64,000 nucleotides of DNA from Paracoccus bogoriensis (GTDB lineage: Bacteria > Pseudomonadota > Alphaproteobacteria > Rhodobacterales > Rhodobacteraceae). The position numbers and the translations under genes were made by a program. Of the stretch, positions 1 through 7,301 are shown piece by piece. A model generated the notes under the pieces. It did no database searches, was not told the origin of the DNA, and was given only the letters and a program-made list of their open reading frames with translations. The stretch lies in the NCBI RefSeq assembly GCF_019431455.1, contig NZ_JAHYSR010000002.1, positions 62,001-126,000 on the forward strand, written 5' to 3'. Each line of letters opens with the position of its first letter. The stretch's first letter is position 1.

Positions 1-867
1 CTCGATCAGGTCCATGCCCTCGGGCAGGATCGCCTCGCCCAGATCGCGGCGCAGCCAGCTTGCGCCCCGCGCGATGGCGCTGCCATTCACCGCCGATAAC
101 AGATGCCCGATCAGCGACCCGGCGACCCGCACATCATACAGGATCGGAAAGGCGCCCGTGGGCGGCTTCCTGGCGCCCGCCCGCGCCAGCGTGCGTTCGG
201 CGGCCAGAAGGCCGATCTCTTCGGGCTGCGGCAGATCGGCGGCAAAGGTGCGGGACTCGCCGGCATAGTCGCGTTCCATCTGCAGCCCGTCGCCGGTGAT
301 GGCCACGACCGACAGCGCATGGCCGGTGCGCGCATAGCCGCCTGAAAAACCGTTCGAGGCCGCCAGCCACATCCGCCTGTGGCTGTAGCTGGCATTGGCG
401 CTTTCGACCTGGCTGATGCCCCTGACCGCCAGGGCGGCGGCCTCGGCGCGCAGGGCCATCTGCTGCAACCTGGCCGGTTCGGGTTCGGGCGCGTTTTCGG
501 CCAATTCCAGCCCTTCGGCATTGCGGCGAGGGGATAGCTGGTCAGGATCGGCCAGACCGATCGTGTCGTCCACCGGCGCCTCGCGCGCCATCGCGACGGC
601 GCGTTCGGCCATCCGGGCAATCGCCTCGGTGCTGTGATCCGAGGACGAGACCGCCGCCTGCCGCCCGCCGATCAGGACGCGCAGGCCGATTTCCAGCCCC
701 TCGGCGCGTTCGGCCTGTTCCAGCGCGCCGGCGCGCACGTCGATGCTGACCGAACGGCCATCCACCGCCAGCGCGTCGGCCTGATCGGCGCCAGCGCGCT
801 GTGCGGCCTCGATGAGGGTCTCGGCAAGGCGGCGAAGACGGTCGCGGTCGGGGGTCTGGATCGTCAT
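1..867 (-). CDS. pmbA: PmbA/TldE-type metalloprotease subunit (C-terminus cut by window edge)
   Basis: Reading the minus strand from ATG at 867 gives 289 uninterrupted codons running off the left edge, so only the N-terminal part of a protein of about 450 residues is present. Recognisable family features include an early segment QAGADQADALAV-like (here RAGADQADALAV), the stretch EGLEIGLRVLIGGRQA, and GSLIGHLLSAVNGSAIARG, which matches the region of E. coli PmbA around its GLFGHLVGAISGGS segment. PmbA/TldE pairs with TldD as a cytoplasmic heterodimeric protease that degrades unfolded peptides and matures some RiPP peptides; the TldD subunit supplies the HExxxH zinc site, which is not seen here, favouring PmbA over TldD. 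It lies downstream of a DUF2125 gene, separated by a strong terminator. Identification rests on remembered family sequence; the missing C-terminus could not be inspected. Confidence 0.85.
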   Translation of the reverse strand, partial: MTIQTPDRDRLRRLAETLIEAAQRAGADQADALAVDGRSVSIDVRAGALEQAERAEGLEIGLRVLIGGRQAAVSSSDHSTEAIARMAERAVAMAREAPVDDTIGLADPDQLSPRRNAEGLELAENAPEPEPARLQQMALRAEAAALAVRGISQVESANASYSHRRMWLAASNGFSGGYARTGHALSVVAITGDGLQMERDYAGESRTFAADLPQPEEIGLLAAERTLARAGARKPPTGAFPILYDVRVAGSLIGHLLSAVNGSAIARGASWLRRDLGEAILPEGMDLIE

Positions 868-904
868 GGTCGAGGCTCGAGTCCGGTTCTGGGGCGCGTT
901 GACG

Positions 905-933
905 AAAAAAGGCCGGGACTGGTCGCCCCGGCC
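905..933 (-). terminator. Intrinsic terminator after the DUF2125 gene
   Basis: On the minus strand a 7-bp GC stem (GGCCGGG / CCCGGCC, plus-strand positions 911-917 and 927-933) with a 9-nt loop is followed by six T (905-910). It sits between the DUF2125 stop at 957 and the pmbA start at 867, so the two genes are probably separate transcription units. Confidence 0.75.
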
Positions 934-956
934 GGTCCGTTATCCGGCAATGCCGG

Positions 957-2465
957 TCACTTGACCTGCTGGCCGTTCGCGAAGATCGAGCCGTCCTGCC
1001 GGAACTCCATCTCGGTGCGCAGGCGGTTCTGGTCGCCATCGACCGGGCGGGCGAACATGGCCATCATCATTCGCGTGGCCATCACCTGATCCTGCGGCAC
1101 GACACCCATCGCGACCAAAGTATCAAGCAACGTGTTCACGCCGGTGAAATCGCCGGTCAGGCGGCCCTCGGGCGCGGTCGGGTCATCGCCGAAGGTCAGC
1201 GCGCCCGTCACCTCGGCCGTGGCGCCCACAGCGGCGAGCCCGATGCGGTTCACGTTCAGGCTGAGCGGCATCAGAGGCGGCGTCTGCGCCATCTGCTGAT
1301 CGGCGTCCAACAGATCGCTGGTCAGCATCAGCTTGCCATCCACGTCAATGTTCAGGCTGGCCGGGTCGCGGGGCATCTGCCCCTCGGGGTCGAACATCGA
1401 CCACAGCGAATCGTCCAGCGTCACCCGGTCCAGCACATAGCGCAGCGCGAAGGGCTGCGGCTGGTCGCTGGCCAGAAGCGGCATCGCGATCCGCATGGCG
1501 GCTTCGGCGATGTCGTAGGACATGGTCATGCCCATGGCCGGATCTTCGGTCGTAACGGACATGCCGGTGCCGGTGCCGGCGATCTCCACACCCTCGGCGG
1601 ACAGTTTCACGGCAAAATCGCTGCTGGCTGCGGTGAAGCGGCCATTGCCCTGTTCGGACTCTCCAAGGTCGTTGGTGGTGTCGCTGGCGAAGCTGCCGGC
1701 GACCGCGCCTGTGGTAAAGGACAGATCCGCCATCATCCCCGCCCGCAACGCCGCCGCAGGATCGGTGTCCATGCTGGTGCCGTCGCCAGGGGAAACGCTG
1801 GTCCCGGTCAACGCCAGCGCCTCGATCCGCAGATTGGCTTCAACGTTCTGTGCCGGAAGCTCGCCCTCTTCGGGCTGAGCGGCGGCAAAGGTCAAATCAG
1901 TGCTTTCGGCGGTGAAGCTGAAATCCTGCTCATTGCCCCCGTTCTCGCGCAGTCGGATTGCCTGACTGCCCTGCAATCCGTTCATGGTCAGGACCAGCGG
2001 CGTCTGGCCGTCCAGATCGGTTGTTGTCCCTGTCAGACGCAGTTCGGGCACCATCATGACATGGCGCATATCCTCGATGCTGCCGCTGGACAGGGTCTCG
2101 TTGCCCGGCATCTGAAGGACCAGATCCATGCCGCTTTCCTCGCCGGACGGATCGGTAAAGCGGCCGGTCATCGTCATGTCGCCCTCGATGGTCGAGCGGA
2201 CCTGATCGCTGGTCTGGGCCTCGAAGATCATGCGCGGTATCGTCATGACAAAGCTGCCCTCGGCCTCGGGCGGGGCGCTGAGGGCAACGTTCTCAAGCAC
2301 CAGTCGTCCGGCGCTTTCATCGCGGTTGCCGATTTCGACCAGCGTGCCGGAATCCGCAAGGCTGCGTTCGATATTCGCCCAGACATCGGCCGGAGCCAGA
2401 TCGGCAAGGGCCGCGCCGGATCCGAGTATCAGCGCAAGCGCCGATGTTGCAATGGGACGAAACAT
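957..2465 (-). CDS. DUF2125-family exported protein
   Basis: 502 residues. The start at 2465 was chosen because it has a GGAGAGG ribosome binding site 8 bases upstream and gives a clear signal peptide (MFRPIATSALALILGSGAALA, cleavage after AxA near residue 21). The longer frame upstream would run into the divergent crotonase gene. The mature protein is rich in beta-prone alternating segments, with no membrane span after the signal, which suits a periplasmic or outer-membrane-associated beta-rich protein. Length and pattern resemble DUF2125 proteins of Rhodobacteraceae, whose function is not known; a distant relation to AsmA/TamB-like lipid-handling proteins is possible but not shown. It is divergent from the crotonase (73-bp gap) and ends before a strong terminator. 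Confidence 0.65.
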   Translation of the reverse strand: MFRPIATSALALILGSGAALADLAPADVWANIERSLADSGTLVEIGNRDESAGRLVLENVALSAPPEAEGSFVMTIPRMIFEAQTSDQVRSTIEGDMTMTGRFTDPSGEESGMDLVLQMPGNETLSSGSIEDMRHVMMVPELRLTGTTTDLDGQTPLVLTMNGLQGSQAIRLRENGGNEQDFSFTAESTDLTFAAAQPEEGELPAQNVEANLRIEALALTGTSVSPGDGTSMDTDPAAALRAGMMADLSFTTGAVAGSFASDTTNDLGESEQGNGRFTAASSDFAVKLSAEGVEIAGTGTGMSVTTEDPAMGMTMSYDIAEAAMRIAMPLLASDQPQPFALRYVLDRVTLDDSLWSMFDPEGQMPRDPASLNIDVDGKLMLTSDLLDADQQMAQTPPLMPLSLNVNRIGLAAVGATAEVTGALTFGDDPTAPEGRLTGDFTGVNTLLDTLVAMGVVPQDQVMATRMMMAMFARPVDGDQNRLRTEMEFRQDGSIFANGQQVK

Positions 2466-2538
2466 GGCGGATACCTCTCCAAGGACAAATGCAACATGAT
2501 TTCTGGCACAGGCAGGGCCAAAGGGAAAGAGGCAGGGC

Positions 2539-3159
2539 ATGATCGGCAGCACGCGCCTTGCGGGTGGCGAATTGGCGCTGATTACCATTGACCGCCCGGG
2601 CAAGGCCAACGCCCTGACCGAGGAAATGTTGCGCGCCCTGATCGCCGCCTTTGACCGGGCCAGGGCCGACCGCGTCAAGGCGGTCATCCTGACCGGGACC
2701 GGCAAGACCTTTTCCGCAGGCGCCGATCTGGATGCCGCGCGGGCCGGGCTGGCGCAGTCGGACCTGTGGGCGACCTTGTCGGGGCGGGTGGCTTCGATGC
2801 CTTGCCTGACCATTGCGGCCCTGAACGGCACGATGGCGGGCGGTTCCTTCGGAATGGGCCTAGCCTGCGACATAAGGCTTGCCGTCCCCGAAGCACAATT
2901 CTTCTATCCGGTCATGCGTTTGGGTTATCAGCCGCCGCAGGGCGACCCCGAGCGGCTGGCCGCGTTGATCGGCCCGTCGCGGGCGCGTCTGATCCTGATG
3001 GGCGGTGCCCGGGTTGCCAGCGACGAGGCGCTGTCATGGGGCCTGATCGACCGCATTCATGACGGCGACGCGCTGCTACCTGCCGCGCAGGATCTGGCAG
3101 CAGCGGCCTTGTCGGCGTCGGCCGATCACGTGGCGGCTCTGAAGGCCCGACTGGCATGA
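2539..3159 (+). CDS. Short crotonase-superfamily protein lacking both catalytic glutamates
   Basis: 206 residues, against about 255-260 for typical enoyl-CoA hydratases; the C-terminal helical trimerisation part is shortened. The crotonase fold is recognisable: a first oxyanion-hole motif FSAGAD at 58-63 and a second around NGTMAGG at 96-102, then CDIRLA and AQFFYP. Aligned with rat enoyl-CoA hydratase from memory, the position of Glu144 is Gly105 and that of Glu164 is Val125, so ordinary hydration is unlikely. The protein may instead be an isomerase, a thioesterase or a decarboxylase-like crotonase; the substrate cannot be read from the sequence. It starts at an ATG preceded by AAAGAGG and is divergent from the DUF2125 gene. 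Annotators will probably call it enoyl-CoA hydratase/isomerase. Confidence 0.8.
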   Translation: MIGSTRLAGGELALITIDRPGKANALTEEMLRALIAAFDRARADRVKAVILTGTGKTFSAGADLDAARAGLAQSDLWATLSGRVASMPCLTIAALNGTMAGGSFGMGLACDIRLAVPEAQFFYPVMRLGYQPPQGDPERLAALIGPSRARLILMGGARVASDEALSWGLIDRIHDGDALLPAAQDLAAAALSASADHVAALKARLA

Positions 3160-3187
3160 CGGAGCCAGCAAGGCTTGTGCGACCGTG

Positions 3188-3616
3188 TCAGAAGCCGAGG
3201 CTGCTGTAATAGACCTCGGCCTCGCGATCAGTTGTGTAGCCCACGCCCGAGGCGATGATGCAGCTGGTATCGTCGCCGCGCGGTGCCACGACACTCCAGG
3301 TGCCAAGGATGTCCGAGGCCCAGAGCTCGGTGCCCTCGGCGCCCGCGGTGACGACCACTTCTTCGGCAAAGTCATGCCGCAGTGTAAAGGCGATCTCGTC
3401 GTCGCTGGCGCAATAGGGCTGGTCCTGCGTGGTCTGGGCGGACAAGGGCATGTCCTCGATCAGACGCAGCAGGTCCGGGGCGGGAATGCCGGCCATGGCG
3501 GACCAGCTTTCGACCGCGCCTCCGGGGCTGGCCTTGGCGGCAGCGGGCAGGACCGACAGCAGCGCGACGCTGCCGGCCAGTCCGAGGCGGGCGATGCGGT
3601 TGGCGATGCGGTTCAT
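3188..3616 (-). CDS. Small exported protein of unknown function
   Basis: 142 residues, not recognised. An arginine-containing N-terminus followed by a hydrophobic stretch (LGLAGSVALLSVLPAAA, about residues 11-27) looks like a Sec signal peptide with cleavage after AAA. The mature part of about 115 residues is acidic and has exactly two cysteines (Cys69 and Cys119), which could form a disulfide in the periplasm. The C-terminus ends in EVYYSSLGF, with aromatic character. It is convergent with the crotonase (28-bp gap) and lies downstream of the two-component genes on the same strand with an 87-bp gap, so it could be a separate transcript or part of that unit. Confidence 0.6.
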   Translation of the reverse strand: MNRIANRIARLGLAGSVALLSVLPAAAKASPGGAVESWSAMAGIPAPDLLRLIEDMPLSAQTTQDQPYCASDDEIAFTLRHDFAEEVVVTAGAEGTELWASDILGTWSVVAPRGDDTSCIIASGVGYTTDREAEVYYSSLGF

Positions 3617-3703
3617 GGTCTGGCCTTTCTGTTGCCGTTCGGTCAGGATTGACAGCCGAAAAACGCAAGGGCCCGAAAGGCAGTTCCGGTGACGTAGGGT
3701 CAG

Positions 3704-5110
3704 TCACGCCCAGTTGCGGCACAGATGCAGGCGCGCGACCAGCCCCTGTCCCTCGCGCAGGAAGTCCAGCCGCCCGCCATGCTGCGCTGCCACGGTCGAG
3801 ACGATGGCAAGGCCCAGACCGACCCCGCTTGCACCCTCGGCATTCTCGCCGCGCTGGAAGGCGCCGGTCAGGCGCGCCAGGTCCGTATCGGACAGGGCCG
3901 AGCCGCGATCAATCACACTGATGCGGGCATCGTCGGCATCGGCCTCCAGCGTGACATCGGCGGAATGGCCGTATTTCAGCGCGTTGTCGATCAGGTTCGT
4001 CAGCGCCCGCCGGATCGAGGTGGGCTGCGCGCGCATCAGGATGGCCGGGTTCTCGACCAGGGGCCGGGTGATCGCGCGGGCGAACAGCGTGCCCGATGGC
4101 GCGGCGCGGGGCGGTGCAAGGCGCAGCGTCACCGGCAGGCCGACATCCTGGTAATCGGCCACGACCGCCTCGACCAGCGAGGTCAGAGAAATCTGGCGGA
4201 ACGGCTCGGCGCCGATCTCGGCGCGGGTATAGGTCAGCACGCCGTCGATCATGCTGGTCATCTCGTCAATGTCGTGTTCCAGCCGGGCGCGCAGGGCTTC
4301 GTCCTCGATCAGCGCGCTGCGCAGGCGCAACCGGGTGGCGGGCGTGCCCAGATCGTGGCTGACCGCCGACAGGACCAGCGCCCGGTTTTCCAGCGCGGCG
4401 CGGTCCTGCGCGACATAGGCGTTCACGGCCTCGGCGGTCTGGCGCAATTCCTCGACGCCGCTCACGGGCAGGTCGGCACTGCGGGCGCGGTGGTCGCGCA
4501 GCGCGGCGGCAAAGGCCGAAAAGGCGCCCGACACCTCGGCCACCCAGCCCAGAAGCGCGACCAGCGCGCCGATCGCCACCGCCCCGGCCAGCAGGCGCCT
4601 GTCCGCAGGGGCCGCATCGCAGCCCCAGACCGGAGCCCCGTCCACCCGGATCCAGGGCCCCGATCCTGTCTGCACATAAAGCTGCGGCTGGCTGCAGAAT
4701 TGCGCCAGCGTCCGCGTGACCGAGGCCAGCCCCGCCGCCTGCCCGGTCCCGCCCAGGCTTTGAACCCGCGCCACAGGATACTGGATGTCGGGCGAATGAA
4801 CGCGGATCGACAGGCGCAGCCCCTGCGACAGGTCAGGCCGCCCGCCGCCGGTCAGCGTCAGCACCGTCTCGTGCCAGCCAGGTGCCAGCGGAGGTGGCTC
4901 GCGCAGCGGGGTCAGCGTCGTGCCGGGCGGGGTCGGCCCGCCGTTCAGCAGGCTGTCATGCAGCGCCAGCCCCGTCACATAGGCCCGCGACAGGTGATCG
5001 CGCCATGCGGCATCGCTGGAGGTCCACAGCCAGGCCGCGCCGGCCCCGGCCAGCATCGCCAGCACGACCCACAGGCTGGCCAGAAGCCGCAGGCTGGGCC
5101 GCCTAGTCAT
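3704..5110 (-). CDS. Membrane sensor histidine kinase
   Basis: 468 residues. A first membrane segment (residues 8-29), a periplasmic sensor of about 140 residues with two cysteines (139 and 164) near its end, and a second membrane segment (172-190) precede the cytoplasmic part. The H-box is SHDLGTPATRLRLR with phospho-accepting His252; the N-box is NLIDNALKYG (372-381), and the second glycine box is GVGLGLAIV near 429. Two positions differ from the usual consensus: HDLGTP where HDLRTP/HELRTP is common, and DRGSA (401-405) where DxGxG is expected. It would phosphorylate the response regulator whose gene directly precedes and overlaps it by 8 bases (5103-5110), so they are translationally coupled. 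The stimulus is unknown; the two cysteines and the neighbouring sugar importer are the only hints. Confidence 0.88.
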   Translation of the reverse strand: MTRRPSLRLLASLWVVLAMLAGAGAAWLWTSSDAAWRDHLSRAYVTGLALHDSLLNGGPTPPGTTLTPLREPPPLAPGWHETVLTLTGGGRPDLSQGLRLSIRVHSPDIQYPVARVQSLGGTGQAAGLASVTRTLAQFCSQPQLYVQTGSGPWIRVDGAPVWGCDAAPADRRLLAGAVAIGALVALLGWVAEVSGAFSAFAAALRDHRARSADLPVSGVEELRQTAEAVNAYVAQDRAALENRALVLSAVSHDLGTPATRLRLRSALIEDEALRARLEHDIDEMTSMIDGVLTYTRAEIGAEPFRQISLTSLVEAVVADYQDVGLPVTLRLAPPRAAPSGTLFARAITRPLVENPAILMRAQPTSIRRALTNLIDNALKYGHSADVTLEADADDARISVIDRGSALSDTDLARLTGAFQRGENAEGASGVGLGLAIVSTVAAQHGGRLDFLREGQGLVARLHLCRNWA

Positions 5111-5807
5111 CCGCCCGGGTCACGTCGGCGGCCAGCACATAGCCGACCCCGCGTTCGGTTCTGATCAGGCTGGCATCTGTCTTTTGCCGCAGACGGCCGA
5201 CCAGCATGTCGATCGCCCGGCCCTCGGCGGCCTCGTCATCATCAAGGGCGGCGGCGATCTCTTCGCGGGTCAGGGGGATCAGCGGATTGGCCAGAAAGAC
5301 GCGCAGCAGCGCGGTTTCGCGCGCCGACAACGTGACCTGCCAGCCGCCCGGCGCCGTCACCTCGTCGCGCCGTGCGTCATAGCGCCAGCCGCCGAAGCGC
5401 AGGACGCTGTCGCGGCGGCGGTGGATCAGGCTGGGCGCCCTGCCCGCCCGGCGCAGAACCGCCCGGATGCGCGCCAGCAGCAGGTCGGGGTTGAATGGCT
5501 TGGCGATGTAATCGTCGGCGCCGACCGCGTATCCGGCCATGCGCTGATGATCAGCCGACAGGGCACTGACCATGATGATCGGCACGTCCTGCGCGGCGCG
5601 GATCTCGGCGCACAAGGCGACGCCGTCGTCCCGGCCCAGGGAAACATCCAGAAGGATCAGATCCACCCGCCCTGATTTCAGCGCCGCCAAAGCGCCCGCG
5701 CGGCTGTCGGCCAGCGTGACATGCAGCCCCTGCCGTCGCAGATAGGCGGCCATCATGGCGGCCATGTCGGCGTCGTCCTCGACCAGCAGCAGACGATGCA
5801 GGCTCAT
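5103..5807 (-). CDS. OmpR/PhoB-type response regulator
   Basis: 234 residues. The receiver domain (about 1-115) has the acidic pair Asp11/Asp12, phospho-acceptor Asp54 in LILLDVS, Ser81 and Lys103 in AKPFNPD. A winged-helix Trans_reg_C domain follows (about 135-228), with the family-typical segments TLSARETALLRVFLANP and RTERGVGYVLA. The start at 5807 was chosen over longer in-frame extensions because GAGGGGG lies just upstream and the receiver begins immediately. It is first in an operon with the overlapping histidine kinase gene and is divergent from the sugar-importer operon. The 181-bp intergenic region holds a TGTAAC direct repeat with 10-bp spacing, the arrangement OmpR/PhoB proteins bind, so autoregulation and possibly control of the importer are plausible. 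Confidence 0.92.
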   Translation of the reverse strand: MSLHRLLLVEDDADMAAMMAAYLRRQGLHVTLADSRAGALAALKSGRVDLILLDVSLGRDDGVALCAEIRAAQDVPIIMVSALSADHQRMAGYAVGADDYIAKPFNPDLLLARIRAVLRRAGRAPSLIHRRRDSVLRFGGWRYDARRDEVTAPGGWQVTLSARETALLRVFLANPLIPLTREEIAAALDDDEAAEGRAIDMLVGRLRQKTDASLIRTERGVGYVLAADVTRADD

Positions 5808-5852
5808 TCGGTTCCCCCTCGGCGGATCGTCATGGCAGGGTCGCGCGGTTTT

Positions 5853-5868
5853 TGTAACAGTATGTAAC
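5853..5868. promoter_or_regulatory. TGTAAC direct repeat, likely response-regulator box
   Basis: TGTAAC occurs at 5853-5858 and again at 5863-5868, one helical turn (10 bp) apart, 46 bp upstream of the response-regulator start and 121 bp upstream of the importer's first gene. Direct repeats with 10-11 bp period are the standard binding arrangement for OmpR/PhoB-family regulators. Binding by the adjacent regulator is inferred. Confidence 0.5.
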
Positions 5869-5891
5869 GAAGCGCCGCGAAATCTGCCAGT

Positions 5892-5908
5892 TGCATGGCC
5901 GCCATGCA
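5892..5908. promoter_or_regulatory. Perfect 17-bp palindrome upstream of the sugar importer
   Basis: TGCATGGC at 5892-5899, one central base, and GCCATGCA at 5901-5908 form a perfect inverted repeat ending 80 bp before the binding-protein start. Size and position suit an operator for a dimeric repressor of LacI, ROK or GntR type. No such regulator gene is in the window, so it would act from elsewhere. Confidence 0.5.
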
Positions 5909-5988
5909 TTGCACGAAAGCCCGGTTTTTCGGCATTTTCCTCATCAGGCAGGGCCAAGGCCCCTGCACCGGAAGATCTGGGAGGATCC

Positions 5989-7230
5989 ATGACGCTGAAA
6001 ACCGTTCTGGCGGCCTCGGCCGCCGTGATGATGGCTGGCCCTGTGCTGGCCAATCCGCAGGCCGAAGTGCTGCATTGGTGGACCTCGGGCGGCGAGGCCC
6101 GCTCGGTCGCCGTCCTGCAGGAGCAATTCGCCGCCGAGGGTGGCACCTGGACCGACATGCCTGTGGCGGGCGGCGGCGGCGACGCGGCGATGACCGCCCT
6201 GCGCGCCCGCGTCCTGTCGGGCAATGCGCCGACCGCCGTGCAGTTGAAAGGCCCGGCGATTCAGGAATGGTATGAGGAAACCGGCCTTGCCGACATCAGT
6301 GCCGTGGCCGAAGAGAACGGCTGGGCCGATGTCCTGCCTGCCCAGATTGCCGAGCACATGAAATGCGAAGGGAAGTGGTGCGCCGCGCCGGTGAACGTGC
6401 ACCGCGTCAACTGGATCTGGGGCAACAAGCAGATCCTGGACGAGCACGGCATCGAGATGCCGACCACCTGGGAGGAATTCAACGCCGCTGCCGAGAAGCT
6501 GCAAGAGGCCGGTGTCACGCCCCTGGCCCATGGCGGTCAGGCCTGGCAGGACGCCACCGTCTTCGAGACCGTCGTTCTGGGCATCGGAGGGCCGGAATTC
6601 TTCCGGCAGGCGCTGGTCGATCTGGACCCCGAGGCGCTGACCTCGGACACGATGAAGCAGGTCTTTGACCAGATGCGCGTGATTCGCGGCTATGTCGATC
6701 CGAACTTCTCGGGTCGCGACTGGAACCTGGCCACCGCCATGGTCATGAACGGCGAGGCCGCCTTCCAGATCATGGGGGACTGGGCCAAGGGCGAGTTTCT
6801 GGCGGCCGGAAAGGAACCCGGCACCGATTTCGTCTGTGCGCAGACGCCCGGCAACGGCTTCCTTTACAACGTGGACAGCTTCGCCTTCTTCAACGTGGAT
6901 GGCGACGACAAGCAGCAGGGTCAGGCCCTTCTGGCGCGTCTGATCATGGGCAAGGACTTCCAGAAGACCTTCAACCTGAACAAGGGCTCGATCCCGGCAC
7001 GCACCGACGTGGCGCTGGACGAGTTCGACAGCTGCGCCGTCGCCTCGGCCGAGGCGATGAATGCGGGCGCCCAGGACGGTTCGCTGCTGCCCAGCTATGC
7101 CCACGGCATGGCGCTGCGTGGTGCGCAGGCCGGTGCGATCACCGATGTCGTAACCGCGCATTTCAACAGCGACATGTCGTCGGATGACGCCGTGCAACAA
7201 CTGGCCGACGCCGTCGCCAACGCGATGTAA
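5989..7230 (+). CDS. Sugar (probably glucose) ABC transporter substrate-binding protein
   Basis: 413 residues. The start at 5989 follows a GGGAGGA ribosome binding site and gives a signal peptide ending in PVLA near residue 21. The mature protein is a family 1 carbohydrate-binding protein (SBP_bac_1 type): VLHWWTSGGEARSV at the mature N-terminus and GEAAFQIMGDWAKGEF near residue 250 are characteristic of glucose/mannitol binding proteins such as Pseudomonas GtsA. It would capture the sugar in the periplasm for the two permeases and ATPase encoded next. A glucokinase gene closes the operon, which supports glucose as substrate. An intrinsic-terminator-like hairpin follows the stop codon, so this gene is probably expressed in excess over the membrane components. 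Confidence 0.88.
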   Translation: MTLKTVLAASAAVMMAGPVLANPQAEVLHWWTSGGEARSVAVLQEQFAAEGGTWTDMPVAGGGGDAAMTALRARVLSGNAPTAVQLKGPAIQEWYEETGLADISAVAEENGWADVLPAQIAEHMKCEGKWCAAPVNVHRVNWIWGNKQILDEHGIEMPTTWEEFNAAAEKLQEAGVTPLAHGGQAWQDATVFETVVLGIGGPEFFRQALVDLDPEALTSDTMKQVFDQMRVIRGYVDPNFSGRDWNLATAMVMNGEAAFQIMGDWAKGEFLAAGKEPGTDFVCAQTPGNGFLYNVDSFAFFNVDGDDKQQGQALLARLIMGKDFQKTFNLNKGSIPARTDVALDEFDSCAVASAEAMNAGAQDGSLLPSYAHGMALRGAQAGAITDVVTAHFNSDMSSDDAVQQLADAVANAM

Positions 7231-7244
7231 TCCCGGCCCGACTG

Positions 7245-7285
7245 CCCCGCGCCATGCCGCACGGCCCTTGGCGCGGGGCTTTTTC
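7245..7285 (+). terminator. Attenuating terminator between binding-protein and permease genes
   Basis: A 10-bp perfect stem (CCCCGCGCCA 7245-7254 with TGGCGCGGGG 7269-7278) with a 14-nt loop is followed by CTTTTTC. It lies inside the importer operon, 15 bases after the binding-protein stop and about 20 before the permease start, so partial read-through would set the usual excess of binding protein. Confidence 0.75.
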
Positions 7286-7301
7286 TTTGGGGATGCCTGA
7301 C

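Noticed and set aside
2539..2873. N-terminal extension of the DUF2125 protein to 638 residues
   Set aside because: The extra 136 residues overlap the divergent crotonase coding region, whereas the internal start has a ribosome binding site and signal peptide.
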